A DNA stretch of 27,563 nt from contig CABSIM010000038.1 of NCBI GenBank assembly GCA_902477765.1, positions 1 to 27,563 on the forward strand, in the 5' to 3' direction. The notes below the pieces were generated by a model, which saw only the letters and a program-made list of their open reading frames with translations, did not search any database and was not told the origin of the DNA. A program made the translations under genes and the position numbers. Origin of the DNA: an uncultured Clostridiaceae bacterium (GTDB lineage Bacteria > Bacillota > Clostridia > Lachnospirales > Lachnospiraceae). Position 1 is the first letter of the stretch. Every line of letters starts with the position of its first letter. Shown piece after piece: positions 1-7,678 of this stretch.

Positions 1-24
1 GTATTTAAGACGATTTGAGACTTT

Positions 25-75
25 TTATTCTGAACAGTAAATCCTGCCGTGGCAGACAAATAGTATTTTACTCAT
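25..75 (-). pseudogene. Remnant: 5' end of a low-molecular-weight protein tyrosine phosphatase-like gene
   Basis: A good Shine-Dalgarno (AAGGAG, 9 bases upstream) leads into an ATG that reads MSKILFVCHGRIYCSE and then stops. The first ten residues match the usual start of low-molecular-weight tyrosine phosphatases (xxKILFVCHGNICRSP), whose CX5R loop is catalytic. Here the loop is scrambled (R-I-Y-C-S in place of N-I-C-R-S) and the frame ends after 16 codons, so no active enzyme can be made from it. I see no continuation in the 24 bases left before the window edge. It could be a decayed gene or a chance small ORF; the resemblance is short but specific. Confidence 0.45.
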
Positions 76-145
76 ATCCAAAAACTCCTTATTTTCTTCA
101 TATTTCTTTGATTTTTATTTCATTATAGCACCGTTACACTTGAAT

Positions 146-241
146 TTATAGAATTACTTCAGCTTGATTCGCCCGGTCTATCTGTTCCTGAGTATAATAA
201 TACATGGTTGATGCCTTGTTTTCTATGATTGAATTGTTCAT
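146..241 (-). pseudogene. Possible remnant of an element-borne gene N-terminus (31 codons)
   Basis: An open frame of 31 codons contains MYYYTQEQIDRANQAEVIL before a stop. The pattern YYTxEQIxRANxA resembles the N-terminus of toprim/DUF3991-type proteins carried by integrative elements of Clostridia, which normally run for several hundred residues. No ribosome-binding site precedes it, and the promoter of the small membrane protein gene lies on the opposite strand across its first codons. I therefore read it as a truncated relic, not a gene. The family match is from memory of a short motif and is weak. Confidence 0.25.
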
Positions 242-257
242 GGTTTTTATTTATAAT
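229..257 (+). promoter_or_regulatory. Sigma-A-type promoter for the small membrane protein gene
   Basis: TTGAAT at 229-234 and a perfect TATAAT at 252-257 are separated by exactly 17 bases. The predicted start of transcription is near 264, about 30 bases before the ATG at 293. Confidence 0.7.
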
Positions 258-292
258 GAAGTCAATAAGTCAAATGTGTGAGGTAGTATAGA

Positions 293-544
293 ATGAAAAT
301 AACTTTCAAATTACAGGCTCTTTTTTCAGTTCTTTTGGCCTCTGCAGGTTTGGGAATTTCCTTATATCTAAAGGAAGATATGTTTTATAATCTCGCCTGG
401 ATGTTGATAGGGCTTCTTTTCTTCATTAACCCTGCTTACCCTGAAAAGGCAGTCCGTCTGGAAGAAGCAAAAGCTGAAAAAGGGATACGCATCGCAGCGA
501 TGATTTTAGTCTATATTGGACTGACAAATGGTTTTGGCGTGTGA
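293..544 (+). CDS. Small integral membrane protein, unknown function
   Basis: This 83-residue protein is mostly hydrophobic, with likely membrane segments at about residues 8-25 and 31-47 and a third at about 66-81. A charged loop rich in E, K and R (about 51-65) lies between the second and third. The ATG has a GAGG Shine-Dalgarno 9 bases upstream, and a well-formed promoter with 17-base spacing sits just upstream, so it is very likely expressed. I do not recognise the family. Its codons are distinctly AT-rich compared with the Pel genes to the right, as is the whole first 545 bases, which hints at a separate origin. No terminator is evident after the stop. Confidence 0.65.
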   Translation: MKITFKLQALFSVLLASAGLGISLYLKEDMFYNLAWMLIGLLFFINPAYPEKAVRLEEAKAEKGIRIAAMILVYIGLTNGFGV

Positions 545-548
545 TTTT

Positions 549-623
549 CTATTTGTTGGTTAATACATAGGACGGGTAGCCAGACGGCCCCGGCGCGGTG
601 AATGTCCCCTTCTGCTCTGCCAT
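549..623 (-). CDS. Possible 24-residue small protein or gene-start remnant
   Basis: An AAGGAG Shine-Dalgarno placed 6 bases before an ATG opens a 24-codon frame beginning MAEQKGTFTAPGPSGYPSYV and ending in TAG. The site is as good as those of the real genes here, yet the product is tiny and I do not recognise it. It lies downstream of the flavin reductase gene on the same strand, in an otherwise featureless stretch (545-819). It may be a small protein, a truncated gene start or coincidence. Confidence 0.25.
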   Translation of the reverse strand: MAEQKGTFTAPGPSGYPSYVLTNK

Positions 624-819
624 AGGCGGCTCCTTTCTCCGGGTACAAAAGAGAGACTTCCCGAAGCCGGAAACTCCCTCCTGGTTGTCGGTATTCTGTT
701 TTACCGTACAGGATTTTCCTGCCTTCAGACATATCCACCGTTTTCTGTCTGAAGCATTCTCTTATCCACCGCCAGAGTCCATTGGCAGTTCTGCAGGTAT
801 GCAGGAAATCTCTCCGCCT

Positions 820-1467
820 CTAATCCAGCCGCTCGATTTTCGCCGTGGCGATTGCCGACTGGTTCGGCGCCCCGGTAACCAGGTCCTGCGGCGCCGGTAT
901 CAGCATCATGAATCCATCTTTTCCATACCGCGGTTCATAGCCCTGCGCATAGGCTTCCTCCACGGAAATATGCTGCACCTTTCCGATCACCATCGCAGTA
1001 ATGCCGGCGCCGCTTAAATCCCGCACTTCCTTCAGGGTACATTCCAGATTCATAAATGCCTCTTTAATGGCCGGCGCATGAATGGTTTTCGCTTCTGAAA
1101 GCGTAAAATGACCTGCTGCGAACTCATCTGTTTCCATATCATTATGTCTGATGGTATCTGTCAGTCTGTCGTAACAGTTCAGGGGAAGAAAGTTGATGCA
1201 GAAACACTGTTCTCTCTGAATATTGGCATAGGTATGGGTGTGCTGATATAAATTTCCCATTACGGCAAAGAACGCTGTTTTATCACCATGAAAGCAGCTC
1301 CAGGAATGGAAACAGACATTGGGCTTTCCGTTTTCTTTCCATGTGGTAACTGCAAACAGAACCGTGGGGATTCCGGCGGTTACTTCGAAATGCGAAAACA
1401 GTTCAAATTCTTCCGGATATGCCGCCTTGAAGTACCGGGGAAAATCTTTTCCGATCTCTATCTTCAT
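820..1467 (-). CDS. Flavin reductase-like, FMN-binding split-barrel protein
   Basis: This 215-residue protein fits the flavin reductase / FMN-binding split-barrel family in length and pattern. It starts MKIEIGKDFPRYF, has a barrel region with HSWSCFHGDKTAFFAVMG (about residues 53-70, the usual FMN-phosphate contact zone), then CFCINFLP (about 88-95), and a C-terminal half running through ECTLKEV and MVIGKVQHISVEEAY (about 159-173). Members reduce or carry FMN in the cytoplasm and often serve oxygenases or redox defence. The substrate cannot be told from sequence. An AAGGAGG site 7 bases before the ATG fixes the start. It is transcribed in the same direction as the Pel operon and lies 174 bases beyond its last gene, with an inverted repeat between. 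I see no functional tie to Pel. Confidence 0.85.
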   Translation of the reverse strand: MKIEIGKDFPRYFKAAYPEEFELFSHFEVTAGIPTVLFAVTTWKENGKPNVCFHSWSCFHGDKTAFFAVMGNLYQHTHTYANIQREQCFCINFLPLNCYDRLTDTIRHNDMETDEFAAGHFTLSEAKTIHAPAIKEAFMNLECTLKEVRDLSGAGITAMVIGKVQHISVEEAYAQGYEPRYGKDGFMMLIPAPQDLVTGAPNQSAIATAKIERLD

Positions 1468-1503
1468 TCCAATACCTCCTTGAAATTTTCCTATGATTTG
1501 CCG

Positions 1504-1536
1504 GGACCGGATCCCGCGCCATGTGAAATCCGGTCC
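1504..1536. repeat. Perfect 9-bp inverted repeat upstream of the flavin reductase gene
   Basis: GGACCGGAT at 1504-1512 is matched by ATCCGGTCC at 1528-1536 around a 15-base loop. No T-run follows on either strand, so it is not a classic intrinsic terminator. It could be a regulator site or an RNA stem in the leader of the flavin reductase gene, or a weak transcript end for the Pel operon. Confidence 0.4.
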
Positions 1537-1641
1537 ATGATCTGCATTGATTTATATGCCGCGGCGCTCTTTTTCTGAGAGAACCGCCCGTGTCTTTCTT
1601 CTGAATCCTGTGTCCCCTCTAAAAAGCGTACACCAGGTCCG

Positions 1642-2313
1642 TTACCCGTGATATTCTCCGTTATACTGAATCAGAGTCGCGTCCTGAACCCCTTCCACAT
1701 TCCGGATTCTTTCCAGAAACAGGGAATCGTATTTTTTGAAAAACAGTTCCGCCGCCATTTCCGTGGTATCTTTCCGCACGGTCTGAGATTTGATGAAATA
1801 TTTTGTTTTTCCGAAGGCACGGATCACATTTTCTCCGGCCTCTTCTCCGGTATAATGAATAATGGCAATATAAATTCTTCCTTTCTGCTGTTTTTTCTGA
1901 AACAGCGCAATCAGGAGAATCATAATAAGAGCCGTGGACGCAACCAGAAGATACATCTTGGCTCCGGAGGCAATCCCTGAGGTGATGGCCCAGAACAGAT
2001 ACAGAAGGTCCAGAGGATCCTTGACGGCAGTCCGGAAACGGACAATGGAAAGTGCACCCACCATACCAAGAGAGATCACAATATTGGTACTGATGGCCAG
2101 GGTAACCATTGCCGTAAGCACCGTCATTCCCACAAGCGTAACGGCAAAGCTCCTGGAATAGATCACTCCTGTATAGAACCTGCTGTACACCATATAAATC
2201 AGAGCCCCGGCCAGAAGCGCCGTCAGCAGTCCCAGTACGATTCCCGTGACCGTCGGTCCGTCAAAGGTCCCTGATTCCAGAATTGATTTTTTTATAAAAT
2301 CCTGTACACTCAT
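1642..2313 (-). CDS. DUF4956 family membrane protein
   Basis: This 223-residue protein has the DUF4956 layout: about four membrane segments in the first 135 residues (about 23-45, 55-74, 78-92 and 118-136), a conserved cytoplasmic-side stretch GALSIVRFRTAVKDPLDLLYL (about 86-106), and a soluble C-terminal ferredoxin-like tail (about 145-223). It is the last gene of the Pel operon, starting 11 bases after the VTC gene ends. DUF4956 genes are repeatedly found beside VTC and CotH genes in Gram-positive bacteria. A role as membrane partner of the polyphosphate polymerase is a reasonable inference but unproved. The function of the family is unknown. No T-tailed terminator is visible directly downstream. 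Confidence 0.85.
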   Translation of the reverse strand: MSVQDFIKKSILESGTFDGPTVTGIVLGLLTALLAGALIYMVYSRFYTGVIYSRSFAVTLVGMTVLTAMVTLAISTNIVISLGMVGALSIVRFRTAVKDPLDLLYLFWAITSGIASGAKMYLLVASTALIMILLIALFQKKQQKGRIYIAIIHYTGEEAGENVIRAFGKTKYFIKSQTVRKDTTEMAAELFFKKYDSLFLERIRNVEGVQDATLIQYNGEYHG

Positions 2314-2324
2314 TTCTTTTCCCC

Positions 2325-3047
2325 CTATGTATCGTACCAGTATTGAAAACCATGCCTGTATCCGGTTTTCTCATAACAAAGCACATATTTTGAAACTGCG
2401 GCAAACTCCGAAGCTCTGTCCGGAAGGATTTCTTTTATAAAGTCCGGAAGAAATTCGGTGAATTTGACTTCCATGATGCATTTTCCCGGTTCCAGCACAG
2501 GCAGTCCCGGGAGCGTCCGGTCGAAGATATCGTAACTGCCTATGGCTGCCCTTACATCCATGTCAAAAGTAATGCGTACGGTGCCCTCATCCAGAATCCA
2601 CGGCTGCCGTTCATAGTCCACAATGGTGCGGGGCCGCATGACATTGCTGACGCATTCATAATAAAATTCCCTGCAGAGGGGCTGGCTGCTTTCAAGGAGA
2701 AACCCGTACTCCCCTTCGAGGATCTTATAGAACTCTTCCCGGGTCAGACTGGCTGATTCCTTATAAATATAGCTTCCGAACTTCTTTTTCCGCTCCAGTT
2801 TTATGTTCCGGTCCGAACAGTTATAAATCCGGATCCGGTATTTTTTTCTCAGCAGAATCCCTGCGTTTTTTTCCTCGTACGCCGAATGAAAATAGTCATC
2901 AAAGTACAGGCTGCGCAGCATATAAACCCCGTTTTCCGCATGGGGATCCGGTTTCATAACCGGCTTCAGGCGGCTGCATACCGCTTCTTTCTGGGCCGTA
3001 TCGATCAGATATTTCCATTCATTCCGGTATTTTTCATTACTCCTCAT
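2325..3047 (-). CDS. VTC-domain protein, probable polyphosphate polymerase
   Basis: The 240-residue product has the VTC-domain (triphosphate tunnel) signature along its length: N-terminal RNEWKYLID, the basic strands LRKKYRIRIYN and KLERKKKFG (about residues 68-95), RPRTIVDYER and the C-terminal acidic-basic motif CIMEVKFTEFLP (about 191-202). The family, known from yeast Vtc4, polymerises phosphate from ATP inside a tunnel lined by such Arg, Lys and Glu residues. No membrane segment is present, so it would act in the cytoplasm, perhaps with the DUF4956 membrane protein encoded next. I chose the ATG at 3047 because GGAGG lies 6 bases before it; a longer reading from 3083 has no ribosome-binding site. 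The start overlaps the end of cotH by 11 bases, which suggests translational coupling. Confidence 0.85.
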   Translation of the reverse strand: MRSNEKYRNEWKYLIDTAQKEAVCSRLKPVMKPDPHAENGVYMLRSLYFDDYFHSAYEEKNAGILLRKKYRIRIYNCSDRNIKLERKKKFGSYIYKESASLTREEFYKILEGEYGFLLESSQPLCREFYYECVSNVMRPRTIVDYERQPWILDEGTVRITFDMDVRAAIGSYDIFDRTLPGLPVLEPGKCIMEVKFTEFLPDFIKEILPDRASEFAAVSKYVLCYEKTGYRHGFQYWYDT

Positions 3048-4800
3048 ATACATCCTCCACAATGGAGCCGTCACTCTGTACATAGAAACATTTGGCGCCG
3101 TATACTTTGCCGCTTTCTATGACATAATAATCAAAGGAATACTGGCTTTTTCCGCTGGTATCTGCAGCCCGGACTCTGATAAAATACTGACCCGGAGGAA
3201 GGACGTCAGACTGCACTTCAGGAATCAGCAGGTCCTCTTTTCTTAAAATAATATCCGTAAACGCATAATCCCTAGCCAGTTCAAAGGTATAGGTAATGGT
3301 CTCCCCGTCAAAATCATACGCAGCATCCCAGGTGTACCGGTACTGACCGTCTGTCAGAACAGGAGGCGCCACATAAAAAGGCATGGGTTTCTGCAAGGAT
3401 TCCTTATATTCGCTGTAATTCAGTTCAATTTCCCCGCTGAGCCCGGAAGCGATCTCATCATACTGGCTTTCTGTCAGCGGCGCATACTGAATGTCCGGCA
3501 TCCGGTAAACATAAGGTTTTACAACTTCCTTGTACTGCTCTGTCATGGTACGGATCCTTTCCGGTGACAGATACTCCTTTATGTCTTCTATGGCCATATC
3601 CAGCGCCTGACGGAATTCTTCTGTTTTCAGCGCCCGCCGGAACAGCACATTGCCCCAGTAATTGCTGATGCCTGTCTCCCATTCTCCTCCGTCGGATCTC
3701 CCTGACAGCGCGTATTCTCCTCTTTTCAGCATACCGTCATTATCCCAGGAGTAAAAATACCATTTGTCTGAATTGAGAGGACTGTAAATATAGACATTTC
3801 TGCTCTGGGTGTCGCGGTTTCCCGTAAGAATATGAAATGCCATCCAGTAGGCCAGATTTTCCGTATCAAAGTATTTCTCCAGCACTTCATCCGCAGGGAT
3901 GGTATAATCGTTCACTGCCTCCAGCATTTCGATCAGCTTGGAATGATCGTCATCTCCCTTGATTTCAATCCGCTCTTCGAATGCCTTCTGATCATAGGTC
4001 GGATCATCTGCCATTTTGATGACGTCTTCATAGCGCTGGAACTCAAAAAAGTTGATCTTGTACAGATGTCCGTTTTTATCCAGCCCGTGGGTCTTCAGAG
4101 CTGTCTTGTTCAGCTGTTCCACCTGGGTGTATAAACCATAGTCCACAAATCCTCCGCTGCCGCCTTCCGTGGTGTCCTTCACATACAGATGTACAAAGGT
4201 GGTGCGAAGCGACATCATTTCCTCAATGCCGGTCATCAGGTCATAGGCCATCTTGTTGCGGAAGCGGAGCCCGTCTGTCTGATGTTTGTTCAGGGCAATG
4301 GTGGTCTGTCCGCGCCATTCTCCCTTGTTGTCCTTTATGCTGATCTTGTAGTTTTTCTGTGTATTCCGGCTTGAGGTCTGTCCGCGGATCTGCACGGTAC
4401 AGTTGGGAGAGACCTGTCCGTATCCCAGTTCTCCCGGGACTGGACCGTTTTCATCCCCCACCTGGAGCAGCCCGGAAACCTGATACCGGTCCACGCCCAT
4501 GCTGTCATAATCATAGACTGAGTAGGTATTGATCTCCTTCCATGTATGATCCGTATTTTCCGCGGAATTTCCCGGAGATACCGTCAGATACATGGTCACC
4601 ACCTCCGTGGGATCCTGCTGTGCATAAATCAGATCCTTATCCCTCAGTTTCAGGTCTTCCAGGCCGGAAGTCTCTTCCTTTATGATTTCACCGGCTGTCT
4701 CCGGTTCCTGCTCCTGGTGTACTTCCGGTTCCTGTCCGCATCCGGTCAGAAAAAGGAACAGGCAGACCGTCAGAATCCCATACCAGCGTCTGGTCTTCAT
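3037..4800 (-). CDS. CotH-kinase family lipoprotein
   Basis: The 587-residue product begins with a lipoprotein signal (basic MKTRRW, hydrophobic stretch, lipobox LTGC with Cys21), so it should be anchored on the outer face of the membrane. The CotH atypical kinase fold follows (about 130-440), with RGQTSSRNTQKNYKISIKD (138-156), YGLYTQVEQ (221-229), the catalytic-loop-like GNRDTQSRNVY (327-337) and the metal-binding-like SWDND (351-355). A beta-rich C-terminal region (about 480-587) resembles an Ig-like domain. CotH proteins phosphorylate proteins on the spore surface of Bacillus; the substrate here is unknown. The ATG at 4800 has a strong GGAGGAG site and overlaps the pelG stop codon in an ATGA arrangement. 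The open frame extends upstream to 4854, but that would bury the signal peptide. Confidence 0.88.
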   Translation of the reverse strand: MKTRRWYGILTVCLFLFLTGCGQEPEVHQEQEPETAGEIIKEETSGLEDLKLRDKDLIYAQQDPTEVVTMYLTVSPGNSAENTDHTWKEINTYSVYDYDSMGVDRYQVSGLLQVGDENGPVPGELGYGQVSPNCTVQIRGQTSSRNTQKNYKISIKDNKGEWRGQTTIALNKHQTDGLRFRNKMAYDLMTGIEEMMSLRTTFVHLYVKDTTEGGSGGFVDYGLYTQVEQLNKTALKTHGLDKNGHLYKINFFEFQRYEDVIKMADDPTYDQKAFEERIEIKGDDDHSKLIEMLEAVNDYTIPADEVLEKYFDTENLAYWMAFHILTGNRDTQSRNVYIYSPLNSDKWYFYSWDNDGMLKRGEYALSGRSDGGEWETGISNYWGNVLFRRALKTEEFRQALDMAIEDIKEYLSPERIRTMTEQYKEVVKPYVYRMPDIQYAPLTESQYDEIASGLSGEIELNYSEYKESLQKPMPFYVAPPVLTDGQYRYTWDAAYDFDGETITYTFELARDYAFTDIILRKEDLLIPEVQSDVLPPGQYFIRVRAADTSGKSQYSFDYYVIESGKVYGAKCFYVQSDGSIVEDVYEE

Positions 4801-6257
4801 TTTTTCTCCTCCTCTCCAAGGTACCGCTCCAGAAAAGCCGCAGCCTTCCGCCATGGACCCACGGCATCCCCGGCGGCAACCGGCTGAATACAGAGCATAT
4901 AATAGGGAAGCCTTCTGGTATAATAATCAAGTCTCAGAACCACAATGACCGAAAACAGCAGCGATGCCAGCAGAAAACCGAAGCCGTAATAAACCGGGGG
5001 AAAATACAGGGATATCACGGAAAATACGGCAGATCCGCATGCAAAAGCTCCGCACGCCCAGAGTACGCCCCTGTAGTCTGCGAAATAAAGGAGCAGAAGC
5101 ATCATCATATTCCCCACCGCATATAAACCGTATGCCACACACAATGTCCTGAAATATCCCTTCATCATCTCATTGAAGCCAAGGGGCATCAGATCCAGCA
5201 CATACCCGCCTGCGGCAATGGCAAATGCGGTAAACAAAAGCTGCTTGAGGGCCGTATAGAAGGTTTCATTTTTCAGCACCTTCAGCATTTCTTTTTCGGC
5301 CTGAATAATGTCTCTGCAGGTCCCCTTGCTGCTGTAAAGGCTGTTGTAGTTCCGGTATTTGGGATAGAAATTCACCTCTACCGATACAACAAAATTGACT
5401 GTGGTAATCAGAATCGTCAGAAAGGCAGTCAGGGCAGGCACATCGTGATAAGGTGCCCCGAAAAACAGCCCTTTCAGCCTGACTCCCACTGAACTGAACC
5501 ACATGATGACCAGATGGGAAAACAGTCCCATATTATTGAGAAATCCGATCCAGGGCAGCTCCGGATACTGATCCGCCCACTCCATAAAGGAAAACGCCGG
5601 ACGGTCTGATTTGGGAAAATACCGGTACAGAAGGGTAACATCCCATATCATCTTCACCCCGTATCCCACTGATACGGCCAGAAGGAGAGACTCGGTCACA
5701 GGATATTTCATCCGCACAAGCATCAGCCCCAGTATGAGGGAACATCCGATGGCGGCAAAAAAGGAACGGAATATATTCTTATAGTCTTTTATTGCCGTCA
5801 GATAGCTTATGGCATTCCATACGATAACCAGTTCCTGAAACAGAATATAGAGAAGAACCCCCTGCAGCCGCGTGGCTCCTGAAAAAATCAGAAAAACAAG
5901 CCACAGAATGCCGCCGGCTGCCATCATCAGAATCGCGGAACCCCAGAAGGACGGAAGAATTTCTTCCTTTCGTTCTTCAAAAAGCATGTCCGCCGTAAAC
6001 CGGGTGACCACCATGGAAAGATATGACGTCACGGTAACGGAGGCCAGCATGGTGTATGTGATCATGCAGATAAGCAGTTCACGTTCAGACCGGGGACTTC
6101 CCGCCAGTTCACAGATCCCCATGATTCCCAGAATAAGTACAACGCCAAGGAGCATGGGACCCGTGGTAATCACCGCAGCATACCCGAAAGCTCTTACGGA
6201 GGCAAAAATGCCCTTGCGGTGAAACAGCTTTTTCAGTTCAAATCCGATTCCTGCCAA
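4797..6257 (-). CDS. pelG: PelG-like polysaccharide flippase/transporter
   Basis: This 486-residue polytopic protein has about twelve hydrophobic segments and begins with MAGIGFELKKLF, the hallmark N-terminus of PelG. PelG belongs to the multidrug/oligosaccharidyl-lipid/polysaccharide flippase group and moves the Pel polymer across the membrane with PelD, PelE and PelF. The start codon is TTG, 4 bases after GGAG in a purine-rich GGAGGTGGAG site. The conserved N-terminus makes this start secure despite the rare codon. It overlaps the 3' end of pelF by 20 bases, and its stop overlaps the ATG of cotH. The length matches the family. Confidence 0.93.
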   Translation of the reverse strand: MAGIGFELKKLFHRKGIFASVRAFGYAAVITTGPMLLGVVLILGIMGICELAGSPRSERELLICMITYTMLASVTVTSYLSMVVTRFTADMLFEERKEEILPSFWGSAILMMAAGGILWLVFLIFSGATRLQGVLLYILFQELVIVWNAISYLTAIKDYKNIFRSFFAAIGCSLILGLMLVRMKYPVTESLLLAVSVGYGVKMIWDVTLLYRYFPKSDRPAFSFMEWADQYPELPWIGFLNNMGLFSHLVIMWFSSVGVRLKGLFFGAPYHDVPALTAFLTILITTVNFVVSVEVNFYPKYRNYNSLYSSKGTCRDIIQAEKEMLKVLKNETFYTALKQLLFTAFAIAAGGYVLDLMPLGFNEMMKGYFRTLCVAYGLYAVGNMMMLLLLYFADYRGVLWACGAFACGSAVFSVISLYFPPVYYGFGFLLASLLFSVIVVLRLDYYTRRLPYYMLCIQPVAAGDAVGPWRKAAAFLERYLGEEEKK

Positions 6258-7662
6258 TTTTCTCCACCTCCTGGTACAGCTTTCGGTATTTCGTCAGCAT
6301 GATTTCATATCTGAAATATTCATGTGCCCTCTTTTTCCCGTTTTCCCCCATCCGGATTCTCAGTTCTCTGGAGGACGCCAGCTTCTCCATGGCGTCTGCC
6401 AGTTTTTCTCTCTGCATGGGAGGCACAAAATATCCGGCCCGGCCGAAAGGATCCGGATACGCTCCCAGAATCAGTTCGCTGCATGATCCCACATCCGTGG
6501 TGACCACCGGGAGCCCCACAGCAAAGGATTCCAGAACAGACAGCGGCTGGCCTTCTGAAATGGAAGTCAGGATGGTGAAGTCCAGTTTCTGAAAATATTC
6601 CGCAGTGTCCACCCGGCCCGTAATGATGATTTTGTCCTGAATGCCCAATTGTTCCATCAGGGAAACGCATTCATCCGCGTATTCCTGGTCATCCACATCT
6701 CCCATAATATGAAGTCTCACATGGGAATTTCTGGATGCCAGCTCATAAAACGCATAGATCATGGTCTTGATATCCTTGATAGGGGCGAAACGGACCACAG
6801 CGCCGATATCCACCATGCCGTCCTCTTTCTTTCTGGGTATATGACAGAACCTTTCATAGCTGATTCCATTGGCAATCACCATGCATTTTTCCGGATCTGC
6901 CCCCATGTCCTCCTGAATTTTCATGGCGCCCGAAAACAGAGACGTGATCCTGCAGGCCCTTTTGTAGATGAGATCCGAAAGCATATAGAAAAACCGGATC
7001 CACTGCTGCTTGAAAGCTTTTCCCACCCACCGGGCTCCTATGATCTCTTCTTCTCTTTCCCTGGTATAGATTCCGTGCTCCGTAAGGACCAGAGGCTTTT
7101 TATATATGTAGGCTCCAAGCGAGGCAAGGAGTCCCCCGTATCCGGTACAGATGGCATGGTAACAGTCTGCCGCAGGTACTTCGGTTCCCAGCAGGTACAG
7201 AACCGGAAGCAGCCTGGAACGGGTGGAGTGAAATGCATCTGCATAGGGAATATACGGGTAATTTTTCTCCAGGCTTTCTTCAAAAGATCTCAGAAACACC
7301 TCACTTTTCAGGTATGACATGGGATTGATTTTTTTTACCTGATACATGTCAAAAAGCAGATCCCAGTCAGGCCTTCCGGAGCTGATCAGTTCCTCCAGTG
7401 CCCGGATTTCTCCGGCCGTGAACGGATAATCCACCACACCGGTTCCTTTCAGTCTCAGCGCCTCATCCAGAAATACCTGATGGATTTCCCGTACATTTTC
7501 CGGCAGTTCATAGACAAACCTGTCCTTATCCTCCGCTCTGGCGGCAATGACCCACAGCACGAATTCATGCTCCGGCATTTCTTTTATATACTGGTGCATC
7601 CATGTGGAAACGCCGCCGTTAATATAAGGATAACTTCCTTCCAGAACCAGACAGATTCTCAT
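6238..7662 (-). CDS. pelF: PelF-like GT4 glycosyltransferase
   Basis: This 474-residue cytosolic GT-B enzyme of family GT4 has the PelF pattern: N-terminal MRICLVLEGSYPYINGGVS (glycine-rich acceptor-side loop), LTEHGIYTRERE (193-204, typical of PelF), RFAPIKDI (291-298), the GRVDTAEYF donor region (349-357) and the EX7E motif with Glu370 and Glu378. PelF polymerises the amino-sugar chain from UDP-sugars at the membrane with PelD, PelE and PelG. The exact donor cannot be read from sequence. The ATG lies 16 bases after the pelA stop, preceded by GGAAGG. The 3' end overlaps pelG. The length is close to known PelF. Confidence 0.94.
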   Translation of the reverse strand: MRICLVLEGSYPYINGGVSTWMHQYIKEMPEHEFVLWVIAARAEDKDRFVYELPENVREIHQVFLDEALRLKGTGVVDYPFTAGEIRALEELISSGRPDWDLLFDMYQVKKINPMSYLKSEVFLRSFEESLEKNYPYIPYADAFHSTRSRLLPVLYLLGTEVPAADCYHAICTGYGGLLASLGAYIYKKPLVLTEHGIYTREREEEIIGARWVGKAFKQQWIRFFYMLSDLIYKRACRITSLFSGAMKIQEDMGADPEKCMVIANGISYERFCHIPRKKEDGMVDIGAVVRFAPIKDIKTMIYAFYELASRNSHVRLHIMGDVDDQEYADECVSLMEQLGIQDKIIITGRVDTAEYFQKLDFTILTSISEGQPLSVLESFAVGLPVVTTDVGSCSELILGAYPDPFGRAGYFVPPMQREKLADAMEKLASSRELRIRMGENGKKRAHEYFRYEIMLTKYRKLYQEVEKIGRNRI

Positions 7663-7678
7663 CCCGAACCTTCCTTTC

